DNA of 64,000 bases from Cryptomeria japonica (GCF_030272615.1 NC_081415.1:509613373-509677372), one strand, 5' to 3'. Numbered from the stretch's first letter, positions 13,051 to 26,522 are shown. Made by a program: numbers and translations. Notes: generated from the letters alone by a model not told the origin.

Positions 13051-13510
13051 TGTTCGATCTTCTTTCCTTGGGAGAGCAATCTCGTCGAAGACATTAAGGA
13101 TAGTTAGAGTTAATAACATTAATCGGAAGGAGTGATTTATCCTTGAAGAGGCATGCGATGGTCAAAGAGATCTGTCTCATTTCCAGCAGTCATCACTTTG
13201 GGAAGATCACAGCCTTTCACCCCCGCTGAAGGAATATTTAAGAACTACACCAAGCGATCAAGGGGCATCATCAAATAGAAGAAAGAACAGCATTCAAAAA
13301 GAAGATAACTTCCAGATCGAGCATAGAAAGACAGCAGACCTCAGATCGTTTCAGGACTGTTATTACCAGCATCTAATAATCCTAATATTTTCTCTTGTGG
13401 TATAAATATTGCCTATACATTATTTGTCAACAATTATCTCTTATATGTACATATATATGAATAAAAATAAAATACATTTCTGTAATAAATCTGCTTATAA
13501 AGCCCCATCA
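13051..13510 (+). repeat. Direct repeat, left copy (possible LTR of a short non-coding element)
   Basis: About 460 bp here are repeated at 15068-15529 with perhaps 10 % difference. Both copies start TG(C/T)T(T/C)GATCTTC and end AAGCCCCATCA, and both contain a TATAAATATTGCC box. The 1.56 kb between them has no coding potential. The layout fits a non-autonomous LTR element, but I found no target duplication, primer site or polypurine tract. Confidence 0.6.
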
Positions 13511-15067
13511 TGTATGGAAGGAAGGAGGTGTAAGGAAGAGGGGAATTATGAGGTTGTCATCTAAGTACACCACATCAAGTGGATGTCCATGTTGCCTGCC
13601 ACTGGGGCCGAGAAGGAAAAGATTTGTTCTTGTGCTTAGATAGGACAATCGAGAAGCCCCTATTATGATCCCCTTTTTGACTCTACAATGATGGCTATCG
13701 ACCTTAGGGGATGGGGGATGGATAGGGAGAGCAGGTACACACATTCCACTAGGTAGGCCACCCTAAGTGGATGTCCATGTTCTCTGCCACTGGGGCCAAG
13801 AAAGTGAGTTTCTACTCTTGGGCTTAGTGTGGACCTATCATGCTTCTTCTCCCAAACCCTAATGTGTTTAAATAGTAAGAAGTAATATAGATCAAAGATG
13901 CAAAAATTGGAGATTTTTTGAAAGACTTGTGAGTACTTGCGTGCCATTTTTGGCCGCTAGTCACTTGCTGAAAAACTCGTGGACAAGTTTTGCCCTAACT
14001 TGCTGCGAGTTAAACAACAGAAAAATGTGTGGTTTTGGGCAAAAACTCGGCGGTAAAAACAAAAAAAAAACTTGAGTTGCAATAACCTAAAAGTTTTCAC
14101 TCATTTTGCTTCCCGACCGTGACGGAGGTTTTTAACTTTTTACGATGTGAGAAAAACACTGGATAGCTTGGAACACGAATTCTCAGATTTTTGGCACACT
14201 CACATGATTTCATTAAGGCACAAATTCTTCATACAAACTAATTCAAAAGTCACATGATTTCGTTAAGGCTTGAATTCTTCATTCGATTTTTGGTGCATTG
14301 TCAGACGATTTCAGTCTCCTTTGTTCTTCAGATTTTTGGGCTCTTCATTAAGGTTTGGAGTCTATTTCAATAAATTTTTTTTTACCATAAAACCATTTCA
14401 ATGTCAATAATTGTAGATTCGGAAACATAATGTTTCTGAAAGAAAATGAAATAATCGTAAGTGTAACCATAAAAGTTTAAAAATTAAAACCATTTTTCCA
14501 TTAACCATAAAGCCATTTTTTTCATCATTTTATGCCATTTAAAAAGTGTGCACTCCAATACTTTTAGAAAAAAATCGTTTCATGGTAGAATGATTTGCTG
14601 GGTAGGTTTTAAACATTAACATTTTTCAAACATATTTGTTATCGTATGTTCATAACATTAACATTTTTCAAACATATTTGTTATCGTATGTTCATAACAT
14701 TAACATCTTTTATAGGTTTTACCAGTATTGCTCTGAACTTATTAATCTTTAGAGCAATACTGGTATTTTTCTGAACTAATTTTTAGTTAATAATCTGTTG
14801 TTATAAACATAAGCATATCTCTCTTTAAGATCCATATGATTTTTGCATCAAGTGTTTTTCTTTCATGTTAAATGATTTATTTCATAAGTAACCATTGAAT
14901 TTATTGGATGCCATTTGGTAAAGATTAATTCTTCCTCACTTGTAGAAAAGTGGATAACATGCTGTAATTGCTGTCACAGAAAATTGACAGAATATTAAGT
15001 GTCAATTGGGATCAAAATGATGCTAGGAAAATTGAAAGAAGTAGGAGAGAATCCAAACTAGCTTAAT
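13511..15067. other. Non-coding interior between the direct repeats
   Basis: No long reading frame is present. AGTGGATGTCCATGTT plus GCCACTGGGGCC occurs twice (about 13578 and 13770), and a tandem duplication lies at 14617-14708. The rest is AT-rich and unrecognised. Confidence 0.4.
14617..14708 (+). repeat. Tandem duplication, 48-bp unit
   Basis: The unit starting CATTAACATTTTTCAAAC and ending TTCATAA occurs twice without visible difference, then a third copy starts and decays. Confidence 0.9.
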
Positions 15068-15529
15068 TGCTTGATCTTCTTTCCTTTGGACACCAATGTC
15101 CTCAAAGTCATTAAGGATAGTTAGAGTTCATAACATTAATCTAAAGGAGTGGTTTATCCTTGAAGAGGCATGCAATGGTCAAAGAGACCTATTTCTTTTC
15201 CAGCAGTCACCACTTTGGGAAGATCACAACCTTTTACCCCCGTTGAAGGAATATTTGATAACTAGACCAAGCGATCAAGGGGCATAATTGAATAGAAGAA
15301 AGAACAGAATTAAAAAAGAAGATAACTTCCAGATCGAGCATAGAAAGACAATAGACCTCTGACCATTTCAGGACTGTTATTACCAGCATCTAATAATCCT
15401 GATATTTGCTCTCGTGGTATAAATATTGCCTCTACATTATTTGTCAACAAATATCGTTTATATATACATATATATGAATAAAAATAAAATGCATATGTCT
15501 GTAATTAATCTGTTTGTAAAGCCCCATCA
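15068..15529 (+). repeat. Direct repeat, right copy
   Basis: This is the partner of 13051-13510, with the same order of boxes and the same AAGCCCCATCA end. The purine-rich AAGAAGTAGGAGAGAA at about 15038 is a possible decayed polypurine tract just upstream. Confidence 0.6.
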
Positions 15530-15817
15530 TGTAAGACACTGCCTATATAAGAATATCTAATTATCTTCTATTTATGTTTTCATTGTTATTGGTATTGTTA
15601 TCTTATATCTTGCTGCAATCTGGTAGGGTAAAATCAGTAGTGAAAAATGCAAAGTTCTCTAATGTGGTATTTTTAGGGTGTGAACTTTAAAATATTTTTA
15701 AGGATGTTAATGTGATAGTCAGTATATTGGTTGGTTAATCAAGTTTGATAGTTGCATGGGTAAATTGAAGAATTAGTATTTGTAAAGCCTTGTAATGAAT
15801 TGTAAAATTTACCCTGT

Positions 15818-17278
15818 TGTAATATCCCCATTTTTGGTGGCAGAATAATTAATTAATTTAATTAATTAAGTTGTCCCAATTAATGATATTTCTAAAGGAT
15901 AGCTTAATTGATTATTTTAATTAAAATATATTAAGTTAACTAATTTTAAAGTCATCAAATAAATAAAAATTAAAAGGTAACTTTATATTTAATTAATTTA
16001 ATAAAGTGACTTAAATTAATATTATAAAAGTCACTTAAGTGAAATAACATTATTTTAATATTATTTAAAGAAGCTTCTTGAAAAGATGGAGAAAAATTAT
16101 AAAAGAAGGTCAAGCTAAGCTTCTAATCATGAAGAATTTGATATTTGATTTGAGATTGTTTGGTGACGAGACCAGCTAGGGTTTCTTCCATTTTCCAGCC
16201 ATTGGGAACGAAAACTCTCAATTGGTAATGCGATTTTGAGGTTGTGAAATATCGTCCGAATTATCGCTAGTGGTGGGCTTCATTCAGAAGTTCAACTTGA
16301 GCATATTGAGGATTCATATCAGATTTTAATGGAGTCGATCTTGCATACCATATTCAGATTTTTGCTTGTATGGCCTCATTTGTTCATTGTTTCTTTGTGG
16401 GTATTTGAGTATTCATCTTGGGAGAGCTTGGCAGTCATTTTGGAGTAGCTATCAGGTTGCTGATAAATAATTACAGTGGTCTGATATACTACAGCAAGGG
16501 CGCCATTGGCAACATATTTTTGTTCATATCTCATCATTGAAGCATCCTATGGTTTTGGGCATTGCTGCATTTTGATCCTTTGGTCCTACCAATCGTTTCA
16601 AGTGCCAAGAGGTGGAGTTTAATCGCTGCATTTATTTATCTAAAATATCGCTAGGCAAGAACAGGGGTGGCTGGGTGAAAGCTTCGTTTGGCCTAAGAGG
16701 AGTTCATTTTGGCTTGGTTGTTGATTGCTACATCTTCTTCATCATAGGCGCTGCTATATCCAGGTTCTTCATGATTTTGGAGTTTATTTGCATTGTTATC
16801 TGGTCTTGCTGCTGTAGGTAATCATTTATATCAGATTTGGCATTGTATTGAACATTCATTGTAAGCCAAGGGTCTTGGCCATTCATATCAGCATTGTACT
16901 TGATGATTGCACTCAATAAAGGAGGGATAAGTTGCATGCCAATTGTTTGATGTAATGCTTATATTGATTGAGCTCTAGATTATCATATGAGAATGCATGC
17001 CAAGTGTTCGTCATAATTCCTAGTTGCTGTAGATGCACATTTTCAGTCACTTATATGCATGTAAAGGTAGAAAAGGGTTGGCATAGCATGCTGAGACTTT
17101 GTTGCTCAATCTTGCATCATTTGAAGCATTCAAAGACATCATTTGCAGCATTAAAACTCATAGCATAACAAACAGAAATTCGTATCAGCAAGTACATTTC
17201 ATGTATACAAACTGTTTGACAATATCCCTTGAGCCTATCTTCAACATTTTGAAGCCATAATCAGCAAGGGATATTACA
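15818..17278 (+). mobile_element. Solo LTR with target duplication CCTGT
   Basis: The element starts TGTAATATCCCC and ends AGGGATATTACA and is flanked by CCTGT at 15813-15817 and CCTGT at 17279-17283. It is 1461 bp with AT-rich TTAATTAATTTAATTAA blocks near the 5' end. No coding region or second LTR was seen. Its termini match the type of the solo LTRs at 1254-2508 and 58005-59298. Confidence 0.88.
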
Positions 17279-18527
17279 CCTGTTATGTTATTATATGAAC
17301 GTTGTTTTTTTTCATGGTGTAATTATTTTCTCTTCCTGTGCCTTTTGATCCAAGTCTACTTTAGGCATGTATCTCTCTTCTTGTAAACAACACCGACTGG
17401 CAAAAGGAGAATCGTTAGATGCTTCAAAGCTGCTTGAAAACTCGAATGAGTAGCCTAAGTGTATGTGCTATCAGCATTTCTTAAATAGGCAGGAAGCCAT
17501 TGGGTAAAAGTTAAAACTGTTGGGAAAAAAAATCCAAACGAAGGCTTGCTGAAGCAATCCATTGATAAACAAGCAAGGTGCATGCGAGAGATAACATCTT
17601 ATTGAGCTGAAGCCATTACCCTGGGAACATTGGTAAAATGAGGATTCTCAGTGGCATCCCTACTGGCTGAACTAGTGAATGGAAGCAGCATCGGTATACA
17701 TTTGAGGAAAATTGCTACCATGGCCCAACCCTTGACCAAGCTGAAGGGCTGCTTGTTTTGAAGTTTCTATGCAATCCGAATTTGCTGTTTTGTATATCCA
17801 ATTTATTTGTTATAATGAGCATACAACTAAAAATAGTGATACTCTCTACCTCTCTCTAGCCTCTATATATACTTAAAACATACATTCAGCTTTTTGTGTT
17901 CATTACAGCCATGTAGGGAAGTAGAGTGACAATTGTATAGAAGGAGAGAATAACTGCAATGGTTACACAACTTTGAACGGAAATAACAGCTACAGATGAC
18001 AAGAGAATAATATTTTCATCCTTTAGAATAGTGTACATAAGAATGAGTCTAAGGTTATTATTTGCTGATACCTTTTCAAAACATAATAATTAACTTAAAT
18101 AGCCATGTTTATCAGCTCAGTCATATTGAGGCTAGTTAGTGCAAATATAACTTCTATACCCATGTACTGTCTAAGCTGCTTACACAGATGAATTCATAAT
18201 AAATGTTAGGATTGGATTTGTGGAGTAGATGTTCTTTTTGCTCAAGAATGTTCCGTGATTCTGTATGTATTACTACTATGCAGACAAGGGGATTCATCAC
18301 AATATCTTTTACATCAACCACGTCCGTGCCAATTGGTCATGTACCCTAAATTCCTTTTACTGTGTCATCCTTACATGTACATTTATCATATTTTATGATT
18401 AACATGTTAGCTTCTTTTGACTTTCCTTCTATGGTGAATGCGAGTGATCTCTATTATGATGTGCATCAAAAAGAGAATCAAGGTACTGATTGACTGACTG
18501 ATATCTTCTTTCACTTGCAAAATGCAG

Positions 18528-18602
18528 GTTTTAAATGCAGCTGAATACTTTGGTCACTTTTGGAGTCATGATACATCAGTTACAGAGCTGTGTAGCTCAC
18601 TG
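18528..18602 (+). CDS. DIS3L-like exoribonuclease, exon ending the PIN-like domain
   Basis: The acceptor is TTGCAAAATGCAG and the donor CTG|GTTTGT. The 75 nt are 25 codons in phase 0, encoding VLNAAEYFGHFW and SVTELCSSL. The Y..FW....(x)..LC.S(I/L) pattern matches the end of the PIN region of DIS3L better than that of RRP44/DIS3, which has a different linker here. It joins the exon at 52510 in phase, across about 33.9 kb. Confidence 0.75.
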
Positions 18603-19883
18603 GTTTGTTTGATAATCATTCTAATAGTATATTCTTGGTGTTCTGTCATTTGTAGCCTTCTCTATTTTTCTTTAATTGTTGCCCTTCTGGTCTACATTCT
18701 TTTTCTTTTTCTGTAATGTGTAAAGTTGGATAACAGATATTATGATGATTTTTTACGAGTTGCCTGTATTGAGTAAAGTTGAATTAGAAACTTACCACTA
18801 TTGTAGGTGCAGGTGTGAGTACATGGTCAAAAATATTTCTTAAAGTTTGAATTTGAGGATTTGGCTATATGTATGCAATAAACTGATGCTTTTATAACTA
18901 TAGACTGCATGATAATAATAATATAATTGACTATCATGTAGGCTGATAATTTTGTTAAGTAAATCGGTAATTTTACATTCTGCATTTATATGAATGCATG
19001 GGTGAATGCACTATCAAGTTTGGAATGCTCATCCAAAAGCCATGTCAGAGAATTCAGTTCCATGAATATTCACTTGGGACTTGCACACAACCTCATGCAG
19101 GTATCTCTGCGTTATCACAACTAAATGTACACAAGTAGGATGATCTAACAAAAATATATGGCTCCTAACAAGGTCTGTTTAGATTAGTGTAGCCAAGGGT
19201 TTTCTCCACGGAGATTTTATGCAGTTTCAGGGATGGGGACAGAATGCCCCCTCCTTGTCCATAAAAAGATCAAAAGCAAAATGGGGATGTCCTTGGAATG
19301 TCTCCCAAAGGTGGGGTACATTCCCCTATTTGGAGACCTGAGGGTCATGGCCTGCTGTCCTGGGCATCCCTGTGACATCAGACATATATATGTACATTCT
19401 TATTTCTTTTTCGTCTTTTGTTTATTAGAGCTGCAACAAACAATGCTTTATCTAGTAGTGCTTCTGCCTGGCGTTGAGAAGGGGATGGCTGTTTATTTGG
19501 ACAATTTATGTGGAGAAGCAGTTGTAAGCTCAACTTTTACAATCAGGGCCGGCATCCTAACAGAGACCACCATGAAAGCATAATACTTACTGGTTAAACC
19601 TGTCACTTGTGGGGTTTCACACTCTTGTATTGGACTTTCATGCTTTTTGGCAGGAAGATTAGTTGAAATGGGTGTTGGTTGAAAATTTTGTACACCTGGG
19701 AAGGTGTGCAAAATTATGGTTTCAGCCATAGCGTGTGAATTTAAAACTCTCCTATTTCTAAGGGAAGGCTCCCCCTTTCCTACTATTACAAACTAACTAA
19801 AATACATAAACACTAATCTAACTTGGGTGGGACAACATCCTTTTCTCGAATGCAAGTAAGCATTCTTGCATGATTGGCATTAG

Positions 19884-20260
19884 CTTGCAATCAGGTCTTG
19901 GAACCCCGATTGCAAGTGTGAGATGAAGTAAGACTGCAAGGTAGGAATAAACTTGCAATCGAGGTTTCAAGATCCGATTGCAAGTGAAATACATCAAAAC
20001 ACTCATGCAATATTGGCTTGCAATCGGGTCTTGGAACCCCGATTGCTAGTGTAAAAGGTTTGCAAGGTAGACACAAACTTGCAATCGGGGTTTTGAAACC
20101 CGATTGCAAGTAAGCACATTGAAATGCTCACACAATGGTGGCTTGCAATCGGGACTTGAACATACTTGTAGTTGGGTCCTAGAAACTTGACTACAAGTAA
20201 AGCAAACTTTAAAACAATGAGTTGACTTTTAGTCGAGTTTCTAGAACCCGATTACACGTA
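19884..20260 (+). repeat. Array of imperfect hairpins, about 64-bp spacing
   Basis: CTTGCAATCGGG and its partner CCCGATTGCAAG form stems of 11-14 bp around a 5-10 base loop. Stems start at 19884, 19952, 20017, 20078 and 20142, with further decayed stems near 20164 and 20222. Spacers between stems are poorly conserved. The apparent protein on the minus strand is a by-product. Confidence 0.85.
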
Positions 20261-20274
20261 AACTTTATATATTT

Positions 20275-20360
20275 GCAATGACAGTAAAAAGTTCCTACTT
20301 GTAGTGACAACAAAAAGTTCCTACTTGCAATAACAGCAAAAAGTTCCTACTTGCAGTGAC
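20275..20360 (+). repeat. 30-bp tandem repeat, three copies
   Basis: The unit A(A/G)TGACAGCAAAAAGTTCCTACTTG repeats three times with minor changes, directly after the hairpin array. Confidence 0.85.
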
Positions 20361-22059
20361 TGTCTTGAAACCCGAAATTGCACGAAAATGGAAAATGAAA
20401 ACAAAAACCAACTAAAACTTGGACAACGATGACAAACACACCCACTGATGATTTGACATTAACAAATACGAGTTTTAAACCTCGTAAAACGTAGCTTAGA
20501 GAAGAAAACTACAAAATTTGTAGGGGTTGTCTATTTTTTTGAAAACTCAAAAATTGAGACAATAATGGGAAATATAGAGATTCCTACTACAAGCTATCAC
20601 TTACCATTTTGTATTCACATTGTTATTTTTGATATCAGCATAACTTTAAGAATGATCTCAATTTTTAGTTATAAATGATCTTACTCCAAAAATTAAATAT
20701 GGGTGCCTCCCCAATTCCTTGTTTCAAGTTGATCTCCATATTACCATTCCTAGGGGCATTAATGGTAATGCTTCTAAAGTTTTTATTGGTATGTGTTCTT
20801 CAACTTGAAATCTCATAATTGAATTCATGTACATATAAGTGCGTGTTATACACAAATATATTAGGAATGTTATTTGGGTTAAACACAAAAAGTTACATTA
20901 ATTTTTTGATTTTTTGAATTAATGATGGTTAATGGATAATTTCGTCTCTTCTTTTTCATTTATTTTAACTATCTTTATTTTGAATTTTAAATACAAATAT
21001 TTTTTATGTTATTTTATAGCCATCCCCAAAATTTGGGATTTTTTTTTGTCCTTGAAACCTGTTCCCCTTTGCCCCATTCCCTAGTCCCAGAAACTCAGAG
21101 GAACATTGGTCTCGGCAAAAGAATCACGACCCCAAAATCAAAGTAGCCATAGTACAAGAAAAATGGATTTGTTATCATTTAGTACTTAAGGGGTGCTTGG
21201 GAATCTTGGAAATGGGACATTGCCTTCGAACAAGGTCTACTAATGTCATCATATCGCTGTAGGCAACTAATTGGATAAGTATAGGTAGGTTGTGTTGAGG
21301 CCTATCTAACATCTGGTAATTTGGATGGTAATTCAAAATTTCAAATACTGTTTATATGCTGATAACCATACACTCTATTGGTGAATGATCATTCGAATCT
21401 AAATTCATAGTGATGACCAATTTGCTCCAGTGGAAAGTGCTAAGATAGGCTTGAATGGAAAAAGTTATTATCGCAAATGTGTCAAGATAGGTCTTATGAC
21501 TAACCTTAGAGACACAAATCATGGATTAACTGATGTTGTATGAATGTGGAATCTTGCCTTTGAAGTTTAATTGGCACTATTTGCAAAATAAGGCCTGATT
21601 GAAAATAAATGGAAAGTGAACCATATTTAATAATCGCACTGACACTTGAATTGACTTGAACTCTCCAAATGGTTTCGCTTTGAGGAATGCCTCTTAACTA
21701 TGCCATTTGGATCATGTTAGTATATGTAATTTCAATTGGACAATATTGGCATTGTGAGGACTGTCTTGTGGATTAGGAAGATATTTTGATTATATAATTT
21801 TTCCCCCAAAAGGTCCAACAATTTACATAGCTTAATGCTCCTAGAAGTGTCTAGATGAAGTGATGGAACAATTTAAGTGGTTACACAATTTATTTGGCTG
21901 TTCATTTGGACAATTGAATTGGGTATATTCTGATTAAAAATGCTGTCACAAAGTTATGAATAGCGAAACTGAGGTTTTAATGTATGAAACTATGCTTGAG
22001 TATGACTCTTGGTACTTCTTGGGTGCTTGGCTTCTCTGTGGGTCTTTCATAGAAGGACC
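20361..22059. other. Intronic sequence with no recognised feature
   Basis: AT-rich sequence with no long reading frame, splice-like coding segment or clear repeat boundary seen. Confidence 0.4.
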
Positions 22060-23230
22060 TGTTGACGTGTTTTTTATGACAATGTCGAACACAAAATAAA
22101 GTTGCGTAACGGTCACTTCACTCTCTTTTGATCAAAGTGCGATTGCATGCTAAGATTGCAAGAAGTTCAAACAATCGACTCCAAGGTTCCTTTATGCTAC
22201 AGACGTGACTTAGTTGGCTGATGTGATTGCTGGTAATCCAAGGGGCTTTACATTTGCATCGTTCTTTCACTTCTTTGTTGTGGCTGGAACTCCATCATCC
22301 GATATGGCAATTCTACTATGCTTCTGCTTCGAATGGACTAAAATGAACTAAAAGTAAAGGGGAAAGGGTTTAGAAGGATCTAAATCTACTCCTAAGGGCA
22401 GTGATAACAATGAATAGTGCTCTAGTGGACAAATTCCAAATAAGCCAAGCTTTGCTTCACCAAGATCAACTACAACTCCGCAAGAACCAGTGCAATCTTT
22501 TGGGGGTGCTAGAGGATTTTCAAATCGAGAAAGTACATTTGAATACCCCAAAACGACACAATCCAAACGACCATCTACAATCGAACTTAGCACAAATTTA
22601 AGGGGTTCAATCTAACTTTACACTGCAACTTACAATCAACAAGATGCAAAAAGTATGAACCATGGAAATTCATCAAACACCATTACATTCTCCATTGAAA
22701 TCAAAGCACTATACTACTTCTACTCAAGTGAGGAAGGTGAAACCATGCAAGCTTAAAAAATAACTTAAGTGGACACCATCAAAGAACAATGTTTCACTGT
22801 TATTATCTCAAAACTTATCGCAACAATTTCATACAAGTTTCCCTCCTTTTACAAATGAGTGGGTCACCCCTTTATATAGGCCTCAAGCCATGATTACATG
22901 CAAAACCCTAATTAGGGTTTCACCCTATAAGATTCCCCACTCAAGATGCAACAAGGTGGGAATCAACAATAAATACCCCATAAAGCCCATATACAATTAA
23001 TTACAATCCTACCAAAAATGGCATCCATGAAGCATTAATTAACCATTACATTCAAAAGGTGCCCACTATGCAATGAATGTACCCTCATGCAAAAATCGGC
23101 CTTGATGCCATAAATGCACCATCATCTCCTGAACGTGACAGTTGCATGCAAAAGGAATCTGCCATAATGCCATAAATGTGATGGCTGCATGCAAAGAGAT
23201 GCTTCATTAATTCAGCGTGCATTGACTCAG
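22060..23230 (-). mobile_element. LTR-like module, minus orientation
   Basis: The left end TGTTGACGTGTTTTTTATGA, together with CCAAGG..TGATGTGATTGCTGGTAATCCAAGGGGCTTTAC at 22180-22250, matches 26523-26720 in order and wording. On the minus strand it would end CACGTCAACA and carry a TATATAAAGG box (about 22875) and the GTAA-GCCCCTTGG box. The right boundary is not defined. Confidence 0.45.
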
Positions 23231-23489
23231 CTGCCACTTGGCGATAAAACCTTGGAGATTGAAAACTTTAGGAGAGAAGAATTTGATCCATGAAGAATTT
23301 TCTTGAAGTTTCTTGAACTTTCCTTGCTTTGGAGGAGATTTTTAATGATTTTCCACCATCTCCTATTTTTTAGGAATTTTCCACAAATTAGGGTTTCAAG
23401 TCCAGGAGAGAGATAATTCTCCCACGAATCCAAATCTACCATCATTTTCAAATTTGGATGATTCTTGATGCCCGAGAATGGATTTTTCA

Positions 23490-23870
23490 AAATTTTCCCT
23501 ACGGGGGAAATTTCTTGTTCAATTCATCCTTGATTTCTTCCTTGCCTTAGAAATTGATTTTCCACCTTCAATTCATCCCAGCGTGGAATTCATGTTGTGA
23601 AGGAATTCTCCTTTGGAAAGAAATTTGTTCCTTACCCCTGAGGAAGGAAATTCTTCATGCCTTAGCCAATTTTCATGATTTCCAAGAACTATGTCCTGAA
23701 GGAAGAAATTTCAAACACTTAGTCATTTTTTGACCTTTCCTGGAATTCTGTCCCGAAGGAAGGAATTTCCAACACTTAGCCACATTTTCACCTTTCCTGG
23801 AATATCTTCTTCTTGGGCGTAATTCTTCCCCGAGGAAGGAATTTTTTTGGTCTTTGAATTCATCATGTTT
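23490..23870 (+). repeat. Degenerate array with GAAGGAAGGAATTT core
   Basis: The phrase CCCGAAGGAAGGAATTTC...ACACTTAGCC...CCTTTCCTGGAAT recurs about every 65-75 bp, at least four times, with decay toward the left. No coding function is suggested. Confidence 0.65.
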
Positions 23871-24068
23871 GCAGGGAGATTTTTGACCAATTTTCACATC
23901 TATTTTTTAGGAAATTTCCTAAAATTTAGGACCCAGGTCCACGAGAGAGAGAATTCTCCCACGAGTCCAAATCTGCAAACATTTTCGGATACTGATAAGA
24001 TTTGGTGTCTAAAAATGGAAGTTTCAAAAAATTTCTCGAGGGGATTTCTGCTTTTCATTCTTCCTTCA

Positions 24069-24272
24069 TGTAATGTCCCTACTAGTTAGAGATCATTGTC
24101 CTGCAAAACAGATTGTTAGAACACAAAAAATATATACATATTTAACCTCATTTGCAATTAAAGTTCAATTACTTAATTACACTAATCTCAATTCTTAAAA
24201 AGGATACGTGTGCAGCACTTGGACATGTCCTTAGGCGCTTGTGAAGCTCGCCTTCTTGGAACCCATCTTGGT
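24069..24272 (+). mobile_element. Possible LTR start (TGTAATGTCCCT)
   Basis: TGTAATGTCCCTACTAG resembles the 5' terminus of the solo LTRs in this window. The sequence to its right, especially 25680-26000, shares words and order with 58560-58800 inside a certain solo LTR. The matching right end was not found with confidence; GGGGCATGGCA at about 26288 is a candidate. Confidence 0.4.
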
Positions 24273-24633
24273 TCCAAGCCCTCCAGGAAATCGAAGGTTA
24301 ATTCAATTCCTGTCTTGGATGTAATTTCTTACACCCAAGCCATCCAGGAAATCGAAGGTTAATTCGATTCCTGTCTTGGGTGTAACTTCTTATACCCAAG
24401 CCATCCAGGAAATTGAAGGTTAATTCGATTCCTGTCTTGGATGTAATTTCTTACACCCAAGCCATCCAAGAAATCGAAGGTTAATTCGATAACTGTCTTG
24501 GGTTTAACTTCTTATACCCAAGCCATCCAGGAAATCAAAGGTTAATTTGATTCTTGTCTTGGGTGTACTTTCTTACACCCAAGCCATCCAAGGAAGACCA
24601 TATGTCAATTCCTTGCCTTGGATGACGCATCCC
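24273..24633 (+). repeat. 60-bp tandem repeat with internal hairpin, six units
   Basis: Units begin CCAAGCCATCCAGGAAATCG at about 24273, 24335, 24395, 24456, 24516 and 24576. Within each unit CAGGAAATCGAA can pair with TTCGATTCCTG and CCAAG with CTTGG, giving a stem around a short loop. The last unit is diverged. Confidence 0.9.
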
Positions 24634-26522
24634 ATCATCCAAGTCCTCAGAGGGGACCGGCCAGATCCATCTCTTCTTGGATGAACTTAGTCAACCAAGC
24701 CATATATATGCATATAGATATTCAGTATATATACTGCCCTAGGGGTTATCATAATCCCTCCTTTAGACTAAGGGAGTTTCCCCCCTATAGCCTCCATCAT
24801 GTAATCATACTTATAATACATTTTTTGCATTTTATTACTATTTTCCATTCCACAATCCACATTTACATATTCCTGATTTATATGTATTTCCTAACATATA
24901 TTCATAAAAATGTTCATTTACCAATATTCACATTTATTTCTTAACATATATTCCTACTATTCATTGATATGTATTAATTTACTTATGTTCATACATATTC
25001 ATTAACATCTAAGAACCTTACATTAACATATGTATTCATTAACATATGTATTCATTAACATATGTATTCATTAACATATGTATTCAGATGTTCATTATTT
25101 ATATTCATTAATATATATATTAAACTATTCATTAATATATATATTAAAATATTATTACTTATATCTATTTACACCTACATTCTGTACATCTCTTACCCTA
25201 CTAAACAATTAATCTTGTTCTGATTCATTTATAAATCATTTACGTATTTATTAATTACTAGTTATATGAATTATTAGTAATCTCTAAAAGTGCCATATTA
25301 ATAGTAATTATGATATTAATATTTATTATTATCAATATCCATATTTACAATATTTATATTATTCCTTATTCTGATATATATATATAGTTGTTATAATTCT
25401 GGTTGTAAGAGCTTAACACCACCACTGCCTAATTACATTAGTTATTATAATTCTGGCTGTAAAAGCAGACAGACCTGACATGTGTCAGATCTGGTTTGCA
25501 CAATAAAGAAATTAAATGACTGTCATACGTATTGCAGTCTACCTAAATCTTATTATTAAATTCTGCATAATATCATTTCAAACTTCATATATCAGCCTAC
25601 GTATTAAGCACCTCCTTTTCTTCCTGTTTCTATATTTCTTTTTCCTCCTCATATCTTTGCAATTAGATTGGATGCCTCCAAGAGACATGTCCGATGTCTC
25701 TTCCTAAACTCGTCTTGTATTGCTCCAAAATTAATCAATTGTAATTGCTTAATCAGTTATCAATATTGTTATTGATATTAACATGATCGCTTGTGTTATT
25801 CATTGGAAACTATTCCGTGAACTTCCTTAGAGAAGAATCGGCTCCTTAATCTTTGACGTCATTTATGCCATCCGTATTAACCTTCCATGATGCCCATAAA
25901 TAATAAATGGTATGCTTGCATCCTATCTGAAATGTATAAACTATTGAGTTTATACTTCAAGTCTTAATCGAGTCTTTGACCAATGATTGGGCTAGTGAAC
26001 ATATTGTATATCCAAAACTAGATGATTCTTCCTTTGATGATCAAGGTAAACTTATGTGGTAGAATCATTACGACACTTGAATGATGTGATAGTATTTGAT
26101 TAAAACGTTTTATGAATATCATTGATTAACAAATATTAATTAATTAATAATAATTGTTATATTTATTTTATTATATCAATTTGTATATAATGAATAAATT
26201 AAAATATTAAATTAATAAACAATTAACAATATTTTAATTGCTATATTTAGGTCATATTTCTTGGTTAGGAAAAATATGATGATTAAGGATGGGGCATGGC
26301 ATAGAAAGAATACACCTCTATTTGTGCTCTTTGTAATGTGCACCTTCATAAGTAATATTTAATTAATGAATTTTAATTAATCATTCATTAGTAATTATTA
26401 TATTAATTAATAATAATAATTTCTTCATTTAGGGTCTCTTTCTGTGTTTGATTGCTTCCATACACTCCACAAGGTGTTGATGACCATAGCACTCAAGGGG
26501 TCTTGCACTATCACAAGTTGTT
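24634..26522. other. AT-rich sequence, probably LTR interior
   Basis: Contains a 17-bp tandem repeat (25020-25084) and long AT-rich TTAATTAA-like blocks. No coding feature was supported. Confidence 0.4.
25020..25084 (+). repeat. 17-bp tandem repeat, four copies
   Basis: TTAACATATGTATTCAT-type units repeat without visible change. Confidence 0.9.

Larger units (their letters stand above)
11081..18527 (+). other. Intron of the DIS3L-like gene (7.4 kb)
   Basis: The intron runs from GTGAGA at 11081 to the acceptor AATGCAG ending at 18527. It contains a direct-repeat pair (13051-13510 and 15068-15529), a tandem duplication and a solo LTR (15818-17278). A 114-codon open stretch at 11605-11949 resembles no family I know and has no second copy here; I treat it as chance. 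Confidence 0.6.
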
